Assembly: GCF_005403045.1 (NCBI RefSeq)
Contig: NZ_BJCL01000009.1
Span: forward strand, 1-64,000
Source of the DNA: Pseudaquabacterium pictum
Lineage (GTDB): Bacteria > Pseudomonadota > Gammaproteobacteria > Burkholderiales > Burkholderiaceae_C
Length of the DNA stretch: 64,000 nt
Direction: 5' to 3'
Shown: positions 37,647-46,083 of the stretch, one piece after another
How the letters are laid out: every line of letters starts with the position of its first letter
Numbering within the stretch: position 1 is the stretch's first letter
Position numbers and translations under genes: made by a program
The notes under the pieces: generated by a model
Told to the model about the DNA's origin: nothing
The model's database searches: none
The model's input: the letters and a program-made list of their open reading frames with translations, nothing else

Positions 37647-38093
37647 TCAGGGCTTCAAGCGCGACTTCTCGCTGAGCCCAAGGCGGCGCCAGACCTCTGC
37701 AGCAAACGCCTCGACTGCGGCCTCATCCTTCAATGCTCCAACTTGCGCCGCGTAGGACTGCAGCTCAGGCGGCGCCTCGCATCCGTCCAGCACGGCCTGC
37801 CATGTTGCCGCACTGATGGCCACCTTCACTTCCGCCTTCCGGTCGCGCTGCAGCACCAGGCCGGCGATCCACCAAGCGTGTTTGATCATGCGGTAGCCCA
37901 CGGCCTCGCTCGAGGCGCCCGGGAATCGAAGCGCGATCCAGCCGTAGAGCTGATGAAGCCGCATGGCGAGCATCCCGCGCTTCTCCAGCTTGGTGCACTG
38001 GGGAAAGTCGTGGGCCACATCGACTTCAGCCGTGCACAAGGCCCCGATCAACGCCTTGAGATCGGCCCCCGAGCCAACGCGGTCAGTCTTCAT
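37647..38093 (-). CDS. Unknown protein in the repressor-side transcription unit
   Basis: The 148-residue protein is mainly helical with cysteines early on (LCTAEVDVAHDFPQCTKL) and conserved-looking aromatic segments (LHQLYGWIALRFPG, IKHAWWIAGLVLQRD). I do not recognise a family. It lies 6 bp after the secreted-protein gene and ends just before the terminator, so it is probably co-transcribed in the same direction as the repressor and could be expressed in the lysogen. Confidence 0.65.
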   Translation of the reverse strand: MKTDRVGSGADLKALIGALCTAEVDVAHDFPQCTKLEKRGMLAMRLHQLYGWIALRFPGASSEAVGYRMIKHAWWIAGLVLQRDRKAEVKVAISAATWQAVLDGCEAPPELQSYAAQVGALKDEAAVEAFAAEVWRRLGLSEKSRLKP

Positions 38094-38099
38094 GGTTGG

Positions 38100-38474
38100 T
38101 TAGTCCATCACCAGGCCGCCGGCCTGGACCGAGAACCGGCCCACCCGCTTGCCGCTGGTCGCGTCGTACACCGCAACGTAGTCGGTTCCCGGGTGAAGCT
38201 GAGCGAAGTAGGCGTGCACCACGCCGACGATCTTGCGCTTCTCGCTGAAGTCGGCCGCGTAGAAGCGGGGGCGTACCCAGACACGGGCAATGTCGCGTGG
38301 TCGCTCGATCCGGTCCAGCACCCCGGCGCCGATCAGCGACTGGATCAGCGCCAGGCGCTGCTGCTGGACATCCGGCCGAGCTTCAGCCGTCGCCGCATTC
38401 GGCGCTGCGGCCTGCGCCGGAGCCACCGTCGAAACCGCAGCCGCCACCAGCCCGGCAAACAGCATCTTCCACAT
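38100..38474 (-). CDS. Secreted small protein of unknown function
   Basis: The 124-residue protein has a clear signal peptide (MWKMLFAGLVAAAVSTVAPAQA, cleavage near residue 22-24). The mature part carries RPRDIARVWVRPRFYAADF, VGVVHAYFAQLHPGTDY and VYDATSGKRVGRFS, suggesting a compact beta domain in the periplasm. No family is recognised. Its position between the repressor gene and a terminator suggests lysogenic expression, for example altering the cell surface against superinfection; that role is inference. Confidence 0.7.
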   Translation of the reverse strand: MWKMLFAGLVAAAVSTVAPAQAAAPNAATAEARPDVQQQRLALIQSLIGAGVLDRIERPRDIARVWVRPRFYAADFSEKRKIVGVVHAYFAQLHPGTDYVAVYDATSGKRVGRFSVQAGGLVMD

Positions 38475-38603
38475 GCATCAGCCCTCCTTTGCAGATTTCA
38501 CCCGCCCGCCGCACCCGGAAGAGCGCCGCAAAGGCCTCGCACATGGCGCAGGCGGCTTTAAATGTCGGCCGCCGCGGCCAGGGTAGCGACCACCACTCAA
38601 AAA

Positions 38604-38630
38604 TTCGCCTGAGGCGCAGCTTCGCTTTTG
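38604..38630. promoter_or_regulatory. Operator-like half sites between repressor and cargo genes
   Basis: TTCGCCTGAG (38604-38613) and TTCGCTTTTG (38621-38630) resemble the TTCGCTTGAG unit repeated at the repressor promoter. They lie in the 157-bp gap upstream of the secreted-protein gene. The gap also contains an AT-rich CTTTAAATG at about 38551-38559 that could be part of a promoter. Confidence 0.45.
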
Positions 38631-38631
38631 T

Positions 38632-39186
38632 TCACCCGGGGTCCTCGATAGCCTGGATCAGAGTCGATATTGCACGTCGATTGACCTGGCCAGCATCGAT
38701 GCTCAGCTCGTAGACGCCCCAGTACAGCCGCAGCCGCCGGTGCGGCGGCAGCTGCAACCCTCGCGCCGCGAGCGCTGCGGCAGTTGCGTCGACCACCTGC
38801 TGCAGCAGCTGCGCATCAGTCGCCGAGTTTGGCGGCGCCTGCCAGCGCGGAGGGTCCTCAGCCGCCAGCAATGCCGTAGGCCCCGACGCTTTGGGGCCAT
38901 CGCCATCGGGAGGCGGCGGCACATAGCCGGGCGGTGGCGGGCCTGTCCCGTCGACCAGCCACGCCCGTGGCAATCCATAGGCCGCCTCAAGCCGCGAGAT
39001 CTCCTCGGCCCGCAGCCGCACGGCCCTGCCGAGCACCAGGGTCTTCACCCGGTCCACGCCAACGCCCATCACCTCGGCCAGCTGCTTCTGCTGCAGCCCG
39101 TGTTGCGCCAACAACCAGCGAATTCGCGTGGCGAGCGAATTCTCCCCTTGCAGGCTTCGCTTGAGTTCGCTCGAGTTCGCTTGCAT
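38632..39186 (-). CDS. Prophage repressor, XRE-type helix-turn-helix
   Basis: The 184-residue protein has an N-terminal HTH (ATRIRWLLAQHGLQQKQLAE, with VMGVGVDRVKTLVLG as the recognition part), a Pro-rich hinge (GPPPPGYVPPPPDGDG) and a C-terminal helical part that may mediate multimerisation. It diverges from the early genes, with operator repeats at its 5' end, so it is the likely lysogeny repressor. The start is uncertain: ATG at 39186 is adopted, an ATG 60 nt upstream would overlap the divergent early gene, and neither has a good ribosome site. Confidence 0.8.
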   Translation of the reverse strand: MQANSSELKRSLQGENSLATRIRWLLAQHGLQQKQLAEVMGVGVDRVKTLVLGRAVRLRAEEISRLEAAYGLPRAWLVDGTGPPPPGYVPPPPDGDGPKASGPTALLAAEDPPRWQAPPNSATDAQLLQQVVDATAAALAARGLQLPPHRRLRLYWGVYELSIDAGQVNRRAISTLIQAIEDPG

Positions 39187-39209
39187 GAATTCGCTTGATT
39201 TCGCTTGAG
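39156..39209. promoter_or_regulatory. Operator array of TTCGCTTGA-type direct repeats
   Basis: Five units start at 39156, 39166, 39176, 39190 and 39200 (TTCGCTTGAG, TTCGCTCGAG, TTCGCTTGCA, TTCGCTTGAT, TTCGCTTGAG), spaced 10, 10, 14 and 10 bp, so all lie on one face of the helix. They span the repressor start and the gap to the divergent early gene. A further perfect dyad, AATTCGC-N7-GCGAATT, is at 39121-39141. This is the expected place and form of a repressor operator. Confidence 0.7.
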
Positions 39210-39224
39210 CCCCAAGGCTAGCAG

Positions 39225-39470
39225 ATGACCTCCGCGACACGTACACCCAAAGATGTAAGGAAGGACCTCCGCCGCCGGGGCGTCTCGATCGCTGCTCTGG
39301 CTCGCCAGCTGCAGGCGCACGACCAGACCGTGCGCGACCTGCTGAGCGGCAAGGCCAAGGGCTATCGGGGGGAGGCGCACCGCGTCGCCGTGCTTCTCGG
39401 CCTAAAGGAAGGCGTCATCACCGATCACCAGCCGGCCGCCAACGCCGCAACGGAGGCACGGGCCGCATGA
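39225..39470 (+). CDS. BcepMu gp16-family DNA-binding protein (Ner-like position)
   Basis: The 81-residue HTH protein (TPKDVRKDLRRRGVSIAALAR; VRDLLSGKAKGYRGEAHRVAV; LLGLKEG) matches the BcepMu gp16 family of phage-associated DNA-binding proteins. It is the first rightward gene after the operator array and overlaps the transposase start by ATGA. By position it resembles Ner, which shuts down the repressor and early promoters in Mu. Confidence 0.85.
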   Translation: MTSATRTPKDVRKDLRRRGVSIAALARQLQAHDQTVRDLLSGKAKGYRGEAHRVAVLLGLKEGVITDHQPAANAATEARAA

Positions 39471-41812
39471 CCGCCGCCCACGCCACCGCCGCCCAGATCG
39501 CCCAGGTGATGGGCGTTCCCAAGTCCACCGTCATCCGCCGCGCGGAGCGCGAGGCCTGGGCCTTCCAGGAGCAGCCCGGCCGCGGCGGCACGCGGCGCCT
39601 CTACAGCGTCGACAAGCTGCCGCCCGAGGCGCGCGCCGCGCTGGCCTGGCGCCAGCCGGCTACCCTGGTGCCGGGCACCGACCCCGAGGCTGCCCGCGCC
39701 CAGGTGGCCACCGCCGGCCAGGTGGAAGGCGCCCGCCTGGCACTGCGCGGCGGCCTGCAGCAGCGCGCGGCCCAGGCCAGGCAGCAGGCCAGCCTGCGCC
39801 AGGCGGCCGAGCTGGCCCCGGCCGCCCAGGCCCGCATGGATGCCCGCCTGGCCGTTGTGCGCGCCTGCGAAAGCTACACCCGCGCCAGCGGCCTGCCGGC
39901 GCACCAGGCGCGGCTGGCCTTCGCCCTGGCCTACAACGACGGCGCCATCCAGGTACCCGAGGCCGTGCGCGCCGAGGTGCCCAGCACCAGCGACAGCAGC
40001 ATCGAGCGCTGGCAGGCGCTGATCAAGAAGCACGGCATCACCGCGCTGGCCGGCAGCTACGGCAACCGCGCCGGCTCCGGCCGCATCGACAGCCAGCCGG
40101 CGCTGCAAGAGTTCATCCAGGCGATGCTGGTCACCTACCCGCACGCCCGCGCCACCCAGGTCTTGCAGGGCCTGCAAGCCCGGTTCGCAGGCGCATCCAG
40201 CCCGGTGCGGGCGGTGCTGCCCAGCCTGCGCAGCCTGGAACGGTGGATGGACACCTGGCGCAGCGCCAACGCCGGCACGCTGCTGGCCCTGGCCAACCCC
40301 GACGCCTGGAAGAACACCCAGATGGTGGCCTTCGGCAGCAAGAGCGAGGGCATCGACCAGCTCGGCCAGCTGTGGGAGCTGGACAGCAGCCCGGCCGACC
40401 TGATGCTGACCGACGGCCGCCACACCCTGGTGGGCGGCATCGACGTGGGCACCCGCACGCCCCGCCTGGTGGTCAGCAAGACCAGCAAGGCCACCGCGGT
40501 GGCTGCGCTCATCCGCCGGATGCTGCTGGACCTGGGCGTGCCCCAGCGGGTCAAGACCGACAACGGCAGCGACTACACCAGCCACCACATCACCCGCGTC
40601 TTCACCGCCCTCAGCCCGGTGGGGCAGGACATCCAGGAACTGTGCCCGCCGTTCCAGCCCTGGCACAAGCCGCACATCGAGCGGTTCTTCGGCACCTTCA
40701 CGCGCGACCTGGTCGAGCTGTGCCCTGGCTTCATCGGGCATGACGTGGCCGAGCGCAGCGCGATCGAGGCCCGCAAGAGCTTTGCCGACCGGCTGATGAA
40801 GCGCGGCGAGGTGGTCGAGCTGCAGATGAGCAGCGCCGAGCTGCAGACCTTCTGCGACGAGTGGATCCAGTCGGTCTACCTGCACAACCCGCACGAGGGC
40901 CTGGGTGGCATCACCCCCTTCGAGGCGCTGGCCCGCAACACCGCCGAGGTACGCCGCATCGACGACGAGCACGCGCTGGACGTGCTGCTGGCCGAGGCCC
41001 CGGGCAACAACGGCCGGCGCACCGTGGGCAAGAAGGGCATCCGCCTGGATGACACCCACTTCATCGCGCCAGAGCTGGAAGCCTGGGTGGGCCGCGAGGT
41101 GTACGTGCGCTACGACGCGCTGCAGGGCGACCTGGGAACGCTGCACGTCTTCGGCGGCGACGACATGCGCTTCATCTGCCTGGCCCGGGCGCCCGAGCGC
41201 ACCGGCATCAGCCGGCATGACGTGGCGGTGCAGGCCAAGGCCATGCAGACGAAGCGCGTGCAGGACGAGCGCCGCGCCCTGCGGGCCGCCGCCAAGAAGG
41301 TCGGCACCGACCAGGTGGTGGGCGAGATCCTGCGCAGCCGCGCCGCGGCGGCCGGCAAGCTGGCCAGCCTGCCGGCGCGCCCGGCACCTGCGCACAGCAG
41401 CCCCGGCCTGGATGCCGCGGCCGATGCTGCCCGTGCGGCGCTGGCGCCGGCCCGCAGCACCGCCGACCTGGTCGGCATCGAGCAGGCGCAGGCCCGCATC
41501 GTCGCGCGCCAGCAGGCCGAGGCGGCCAACGTGCCGGCCGGCACCCCCAACCAGCTGGCCGCAGCCCGCCTGGCGCGCGCTGGCGGCCTGGTGGCGGCGC
41601 CGCGCTTCGAGAGCCGCGCCCAGCGCGTGCAGTGGCTGCTGGGCCAGGCCCTGGTGCGTGAGCTGGGCGACGAGGAGCGCCAGTTCCTGGCCGCCTTCAA
41701 GGCCGAGCAGCCCGCCAGCTACCGCCGCATGAACGACATGGTGGCCGAGCAGGCCGAGGCCATGAAAGAAGAACCCCGCACTGGCAGTGAAGGCCAGAGC
41801 GGGGCTGTTTAA
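39467..41812 (+). CDS. DDE transposase (MuA-type)
   Basis: The 781-residue protein has an N-terminal Mu DNA-binding HTH (AAQIAQVMGVPKSTVIRRAE; LPPEARAAL), a second DNA-binding segment and an RNase-H-fold catalytic core. The acidic residues are D306 (WELDSSPAD), D365 (VKTDNGSDY) and E405 (HKPHIERFFG). A beta-barrel domain and an Ala-rich C-terminal region, the B-protein contact in MuA, follow. It carries out replicative transposition and integration using the end sites at 18273 and 59950. The start overlaps the preceding stop (ATGA). Confidence 0.93.
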   Translation: MTAAHATAAQIAQVMGVPKSTVIRRAEREAWAFQEQPGRGGTRRLYSVDKLPPEARAALAWRQPATLVPGTDPEAARAQVATAGQVEGARLALRGGLQQRAAQARQQASLRQAAELAPAAQARMDARLAVVRACESYTRASGLPAHQARLAFALAYNDGAIQVPEAVRAEVPSTSDSSIERWQALIKKHGITALAGSYGNRAGSGRIDSQPALQEFIQAMLVTYPHARATQVLQGLQARFAGASSPVRAVLPSLRSLERWMDTWRSANAGTLLALANPDAWKNTQMVAFGSKSEGIDQLGQLWELDSSPADLMLTDGRHTLVGGIDVGTRTPRLVVSKTSKATAVAALIRRMLLDLGVPQRVKTDNGSDYTSHHITRVFTALSPVGQDIQELCPPFQPWHKPHIERFFGTFTRDLVELCPGFIGHDVAERSAIEARKSFADRLMKRGEVVELQMSSAELQTFCDEWIQSVYLHNPHEGLGGITPFEALARNTAEVRRIDDEHALDVLLAEAPGNNGRRTVGKKGIRLDDTHFIAPELEAWVGREVYVRYDALQGDLGTLHVFGGDDMRFICLARAPERTGISRHDVAVQAKAMQTKRVQDERRALRAAAKKVGTDQVVGEILRSRAAAAGKLASLPARPAPAHSSPGLDAAADAARAALAPARSTADLVGIEQAQARIVARQQAEAANVPAGTPNQLAAARLARAGGLVAAPRFESRAQRVQWLLGQALVRELGDEERQFLAAFKAEQPASYRRMNDMVAEQAEAMKEEPRTGSEGQSGAV

Positions 41813-41857
41813 CCCGGGGCGCAGCGTCCAAGCAAAGCCCCTTCGAAAGCCGATCGT

Positions 41858-42565
41858 ATGCGAAACAACCTCGCTATCACCAAGTCAGTCGCCGCCCTGC
41901 AGGTGGCCTATGAAGAGCTGGCCGGCCGCAGTGCCGGCATCCCGGGCATGGCCCTGGTCCACGGCTACACCGGCGCCGGCAAGACCACCGCCATCACCTG
42001 GCTGGTCAACCGCACCGAGGGCGTCTACGTGCGCGCCATGCGCACCTGGACGCCCAACACCATGCTCCGAAAGATCATGGCCGAGCTGCAGGCCGCCGGC
42101 ATGGGGCGCAACGCCGACATGGTCGACCACATCGTCACCGCGCTGCAGGAGAGCAACCGCCCGCTGTTCGTCGACGAGGCCGACTACCTGCTGAAGGACG
42201 GCGACATGATCGAGACGCTGCGCGACATCCATGACCTGAGCGGCGTGCCGGTGGTGATGGTGGGCATGGAGGGCATCGAGAAGCGACTGAACGCCCGCCC
42301 GCAGCTGGCCCGGCGCATCAGCCACTGGGTGGAGTTCCTTCGCAGCGACCTGGCCGATGCCCGCGACATCGCCCGCGCCACCTGCGAGGTGCAGGTCGAC
42401 GACGAGCTGCTGCAGCGGCTGCACCAGGAGGCGGGCGGCAGCGTGGGCCTGATGGTGGTGGGCCTGGCCCGCATCGAGCAGCTGGCCCGCGCCAACGGTT
42501 GGGCCGCGATTGACGCCGAGCAGTGGGGCGCGCGCAAGCTGTTCATCGGCCAACGCGGGGTCTGA
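41858..42565 (+). CDS. AAA ATPase transposition protein (MuB-like)
   Basis: The 235-residue protein has Walker A GYTGAGKT (residues 36-43), Walker B LFVDEADY (103-110) and the downstream GMEGIEKRL sensor region. It is the short TniB/MuB form lacking the N-terminal HTH of Mu B (312 residues). MuB-type ATPases coat target DNA and deliver it to the transposase, and confer target immunity. It follows the transposase gene by 45 bp. Confidence 0.9.
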   Translation: MRNNLAITKSVAALQVAYEELAGRSAGIPGMALVHGYTGAGKTTAITWLVNRTEGVYVRAMRTWTPNTMLRKIMAELQAAGMGRNADMVDHIVTALQESNRPLFVDEADYLLKDGDMIETLRDIHDLSGVPVVMVGMEGIEKRLNARPQLARRISHWVEFLRSDLADARDIARATCEVQVDDELLQRLHQEAGGSVGLMVVGLARIEQLARANGWAAIDAEQWGARKLFIGQRGV

Positions 42566-42566
42566 C

Positions 42567-43142
42567 ATGGCAGGCGTCAAGGGCTGCGTCAAGCGCAGCC
42601 AGTTTCAGCCCGGCCAGCAGCAGGCCTGGCAGGCGATGCGGATCCTGCGGCGCTTCACGCTGCCGCAGCTGCTCACCACCTGCCCGCTGCTGGCGCACCG
42701 CACCGCCCGCCACTACCTGGGCCGGCTGCGCCGCTGCGGCTACGTGGAGCGCGTGGCACGGCGGATGTCTGGCGTGCCCGGCAGCTACGACACCTACAGC
42801 CTGCGCCGCAACACCGGTCCGGTGGCGCCGATCACCCGCAAGGGCAGCCTGACCATGTACGACCCGAACACGCAGGACGTGTGGGGCGACGGTGGCGTGC
42901 TGATGCCGCCTGATGCGCCGCCGGAGCCGAAGCTGTCCCCGCTGAAGCCGGCCTCGGTGCGCTGGCTGGCGCTGGCCGCGGCAGGCCGCCGGCCCGAGGG
43001 TGCGCTGCCCGACCCGGAGAACACCGGTGCCCGCGCCGCGGTACTGAAGGCCCTGCGAAATCGCGACCTGGTCGACGAGCGTGGCGACCTGACACCCGCC
43101 GGTCGCGCCATCGGCCTGGCCAACGCGAAGGTGATCGCGTGA
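42567..43142 (+). CDS. Early-region winged-helix protein, unknown role
   Basis: The 191-residue protein has a winged-helix-like N-terminus (AWQAMRILRRFTLPQLLTTC, RTARHYLGRLRRCGYVERV) and a second similar unit near the C-terminus (RAAVLKALRNRDLVDERGDL). It may be a DNA-binding early protein. It lies 1 bp after the B gene stop and overlaps the next start by GTGA. I do not recognise a named family. Confidence 0.7.
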   Translation: MAGVKGCVKRSQFQPGQQQAWQAMRILRRFTLPQLLTTCPLLAHRTARHYLGRLRRCGYVERVARRMSGVPGSYDTYSLRRNTGPVAPITRKGSLTMYDPNTQDVWGDGGVLMPPDAPPEPKLSPLKPASVRWLALAAAGRRPEGALPDPENTGARAAVLKALRNRDLVDERGDLTPAGRAIGLANAKVIA

Positions 43143-43768
43143 CCCCGCGCAACCCGCCCATCCGCAGCGCGCCGCTGCCGGCGGCCGAGCGCGCCGAGCT
43201 GCTCACCCGCCTGGCCGACGAATGCCGCTCAGGCACCCAGCAGGAGGTGGCCGCCCGGATCGGCTTCTCCATCGCCGCCATCAACCGCGTCTTGAAAGGC
43301 ACCTACGTGGCCAAGCCCGACAACCTGCTGCGCGCCCTGCGCGACAGCGCCCCCAGCTCGGCCGCTGCGCCGGGTGAAGCGGGCAACTGGATCGGCGCAC
43401 TGCGCGCCGAGTGCGCCCGCACCACCCAGGCCGCCGCAGCGCGCCGCATCGGCGTGGGTGACACCACCGTCAGCCAGGTGCTCAGCGGCAACTACGCGGC
43501 CAGCACCCAGCGCATCGAGCGCCGCGTGCGCGGCGCGCTGATGGGCGCGCAGTGCACCTGCCCGGTGATGGGCGAGGTGTCCACCAAGGTCTGCCAGGAC
43601 GTGCAGGAGCGCCGGCCCGGCAAGGGCGGCACCGGCATCGGCAACCCGCAGCACGCCACCGCCTGGTACGCCTGCCGCGGCCAGGGCCGCTTCACCGCCG
43701 CGGGCCCGTGCCCGCACTTCAACGCCGGTGGCCGCCAGGCCACCACCACCCCAGCCCAGGAGGCTTGA
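43139..43768 (+). CDS. Tandem helix-turn-helix protein with C-terminal cysteine cluster
   Basis: The 209-residue protein starts at a GTG overlapping the previous stop (GTGA). Two XRE-like HTH units are arranged in tandem (EVAARIGFSIAAINRVLKGTY at about 37-57, quoted in part; AAARRIGVGDTTVSQVLSGNY at about 96-116, likewise). The C-terminus has CTCPVMG, KVCQDVQ, YACRGQ and GPCPHF, a possible metal-binding module. This looks like a LacI-type/transcriptional regulator paired with a zinc motif, as in other Mu-like early regions. Confidence 0.75.
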   Translation: MTPRNPPIRSAPLPAAERAELLTRLADECRSGTQQEVAARIGFSIAAINRVLKGTYVAKPDNLLRALRDSAPSSAAAPGEAGNWIGALRAECARTTQAAAARRIGVGDTTVSQVLSGNYAASTQRIERRVRGALMGAQCTCPVMGEVSTKVCQDVQERRPGKGGTGIGNPQHATAWYACRGQGRFTAAGPCPHFNAGGRQATTTPAQEA

Positions 43769-43771
43769 ACC

Positions 43772-43972
43772 ATGCGCACCCAGAGCAACACCCGCGTCAT
43801 CTACACCCGCAACCACACGCTGCGCACCGCGCTGCACGCCATCGCGGTGTGCAACTGGCTACTGCTGGCTGACTGCCTGCAGGGCATGGGCCACGCCACG
43901 CGGCACCTGTGGCGCCAGTACAGGCAGCAACGCGCCCAGGCCGCCTGCCAGCAAACCGATCTTCAGGGCTGA
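43772..43972 (+). CDS. Small early protein, unknown
   Basis: The 66-residue frame starts 14 nt after a strong AGGAGG and lies in a tightly packed operon. It has a mildly hydrophobic middle (AIAVCNWLLLADCLQGMG) and a basic C-terminus. No family is recognised; a small membrane-associated peptide is possible. Confidence 0.6.
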   Translation: MRTQSNTRVIYTRNHTLRTALHAIAVCNWLLLADCLQGMGHATRHLWRQYRQQRAQAACQQTDLQG

Positions 43973-43975
43973 GCC

Positions 43976-44773
43976 ATGCGCGCCCCTCGCAACAGCGTTC
44001 TCCCGCAGATCGTGGCCGTGGCCTGGGTGCGCGGCTACGTCGACCACATCACCGTGCGCGCCATCATCCAGTGCAGCCACAACGCGGTGGGGGCGCGCAT
44101 CCACGGCGCCATCGCCGGTGGCCACCTGGTGGAACTGCCCGGCCACAAGCCCAAGCGCTGGGGCCTGACGCCCGAGCGGCTGGATGCCATCCGCAGCATG
44201 CCCACACAGGCCGAGCTGCGCGTGCTGGCCGAGCAGACCGCCCAGAAGGTGCAGCGCATCGCTGCAATTCAGGCGGCCGAGCGTGAAGAGCGCGTCGCCG
44301 CGCGACGCGCTGCCCTGGCCAGGGCAGCGACCGACCAGGCGCAGGCCCGCAAGGCCAAGCGCGAAGCTGCCCGGGCAGCCACCGCCGCTGCCCGCGCCGA
44401 GGCCAAGGCCGCCCGGCAGCAGGCGCTAGACAAGGCCAGGGCAGCGGCCACCCGCGAGCCCAGCGCTGGCCAGCGCCCGCCCTTGCTGCCCGGCAGCCAG
44501 ATGCTGGTGCCGCCGCCTGCCGGCGCTGCACCCGGCGTGGTGGTGCGCGACCAGGCCCTGCAGCTGGCCCAGCAGCCCGTGCAAGACCCCAAGGGCCTGC
44601 TGACGCCCAGGCCGCAGCCGGCTGCGGGCGCGGCTCCCATCCTGCTGCGTGGTGGCCTGCTGGCGCCTGCAGACGGCCCCTACATCCGCCCCGGCGCGCA
44701 GGCCCACCAGGCCGTGCTGTCCCGCCGCGGCGATGCCCTGGTACCGCACCGCCCGCCGCTGTCGCAGCCCTGA
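43976..44773 (+). CDS. Early protein with winged-helix start and long basic coiled coil
   Basis: The 265-residue protein begins with a possible DNA-binding unit (VAWVRGYVDHITVRAIIQCS, GARIHGAIAGGHLVELPG). Residues about 80-160 are an Ala/Arg/Lys/Glu-rich coiled coil (AEREERVAARRAALARAATD), and the C-terminal 100 residues are Pro/Ala-rich and disordered. No family is recognised. Its place before Gam suggests an early DNA-associated function. Confidence 0.65.
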   Translation: MRAPRNSVLPQIVAVAWVRGYVDHITVRAIIQCSHNAVGARIHGAIAGGHLVELPGHKPKRWGLTPERLDAIRSMPTQAELRVLAEQTAQKVQRIAAIQAAEREERVAARRAALARAATDQAQARKAKREAARAATAAARAEAKAARQQALDKARAAATREPSAGQRPPLLPGSQMLVPPPAGAAPGVVVRDQALQLAQQPVQDPKGLLTPRPQPAAGAAPILLRGGLLAPADGPYIRPGAQAHQAVLSRRGDALVPHRPPLSQP

Positions 44774-44792
44774 CCCCGAGACGAGGCCGCCG

Positions 44793-45152
44793 ATGACCGA
44801 CATCCCGATCCCCATGCCCTACGTGTCACCCGAGGCCGCCAAGGCCCTGCTGCTGCAGCGCCTGGCCGCCCAGCACACCGGCGCGGCCAAGGGCATCAGC
44901 GCGGCCAGGCTGGCCGCCGCCTGCTGCACCAGCGAGCGCATGTTGCGCACGCTGATCAGCGAGGCCCGGGAGGAGGGCATCGCCATCTGCGGCACACCCG
45001 CCACCGGCTACTACATCGCCGAGACGGCCGGGGAGCTGGAGGCGTGCTGCGCCTTCCTGCGCAGCCGGGCGCTGCACAGCCTGCGCATCGAGGCGCAGCT
45101 GCGCCGCCAACCGCTGCCCGACCTGCTCGGCCAGCTCCACCTGCAGACCTGA
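44793..45152 (+). CDS. Winged-helix DNA-binding protein, unknown role
   Basis: The 119-residue protein has the pattern GISAARLAAACCTSERMLRTLI-like HTH (about residues 35-57) followed by EAREEGIAICGTPATGYYI, a winged-helix arrangement also found in phage proteins that prepare recombination or replication. It starts at 44793 with GAGG upstream. No specific partner can be named. Confidence 0.7.
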   Translation: MTDIPIPMPYVSPEAAKALLLQRLAAQHTGAAKGISAARLAAACCTSERMLRTLISEAREEGIAICGTPATGYYIAETAGELEACCAFLRSRALHSLRIEAQLRRQPLPDLLGQLHLQT

Positions 45153-45161
45153 AAGGCCACC

Positions 45162-45467
45162 ATGCCCGATCCCATCATCCCCCCGGGCGAGCAGCCCAGC
45201 CCACGGCACGTTGAGGCGGTTACCGACCTGGCGCAAGGCCTGATCGGCGCCGCGCAGTCCACAGGCCACCCGCATGGCGTGCTGCTCGATGCCCTGCTCA
45301 GCGCCTACGGCAGCTTGCTGACGCGCCACCCGTGCTGCTGGGCTGGTGCCGCATGGGGCCTGCGCGAGTTCGCCAGCCGCCTGGACGCCATGCAGCTGCA
45401 CCAGGCCGCCGCCGCCCAGACGGAGGCCGAGCGCGCGATCGCCGCCGCGGCCCGCCGCCCCGCCTGA
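45162..45467 (+). CDS. Early-region hypothetical protein
   Basis: The 101-residue protein is helical with one amphipathic core (GVLLDALLSAYGSLLTRHPCC) and an Ala/Glu-rich C-terminus. The gene is packed 9 bp after its neighbour and 28 bp before gam. Similar small proteins with a tryptophan-rich middle (WAGAAWGLREFA) occur in this position in related prophages, without known function. Confidence 0.6.
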   Translation: MPDPIIPPGEQPSPRHVEAVTDLAQGLIGAAQSTGHPHGVLLDALLSAYGSLLTRHPCCWAGAAWGLREFASRLDAMQLHQAAAAQTEAERAIAAAARRPA

Positions 45468-45495
45468 CCCGCTTTCCATCACCAGGAGAACCCAC

Positions 45496-46083
45496 ATGGC
45501 CACCAAGCGCCTGAAGACCGCCGCCGCCGCCGCACCGCAGACCCGCGACGCGGTGGCTGCCGACATCCGCACCATCGGTGATCTGCAGCGCCAGATCACC
45601 CGCATCACCGCCGACATGAACGACGCGATCGCGGCGATCACCGCGAAGCACCAGCCCGAGCTCGATCGCCTGAGCGGCGACGTCAAGCGCCTGGCGGCCG
45701 GCGTGCAGACCTGGTGCGAGGCGAACCGCGCCGAGATCACCGACGGCAACAAGGTGAAGTTCGCCAACCTGATCACCGGCGAGGTGAACTGGCGCCAGCG
45801 CCCGCCCAGCGTGAAGATCACCAAGGCCGACATGGTGATGAAGACGCTGAAGGCCCTGGGCCTGAGCCGCTACCTGCGCACCAAGGAGGAGATCGACAAG
45901 GACGCCATCCTGGCCGCCCACAACGCCACCAAGGGCGCGCCCAGCGCCGACCCGCAGCGCGCCGAGCTGCTGGCCGAGGCCGTGAAGCTGGACAGCGTGA
46001 GCGGCATCGAGATCGTCACCGGGCTCGAAGACTTCAGCATCACACCGTTCGAGCAGGAGGCCGCCTCGGCGGTTGCAGCATGA
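45496..46083 (+). CDS. gam: Host-nuclease inhibitor protein Gam (Mu Gam family)
   Basis: The 195-residue protein has the Mu Gam layout: a long N-terminal helix (IRTIGDLQRQITRITADMND), the strand NKVKFANLITGEVNWRQRPP and SVKITKADMVMKTLKALGLS. Mu Gam is a Ku-like protein that binds double-strand ends and protects phage DNA from RecBCD. AGGAGAACCCAC precedes the ATG at 45496. Confidence 0.92.
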   Translation: MATKRLKTAAAAAPQTRDAVAADIRTIGDLQRQITRITADMNDAIAAITAKHQPELDRLSGDVKRLAAGVQTWCEANRAEITDGNKVKFANLITGEVNWRQRPPSVKITKADMVMKTLKALGLSRYLRTKEEIDKDAILAAHNATKGAPSADPQRAELLAEAVKLDSVSGIEIVTGLEDFSITPFEQEAASAVAA

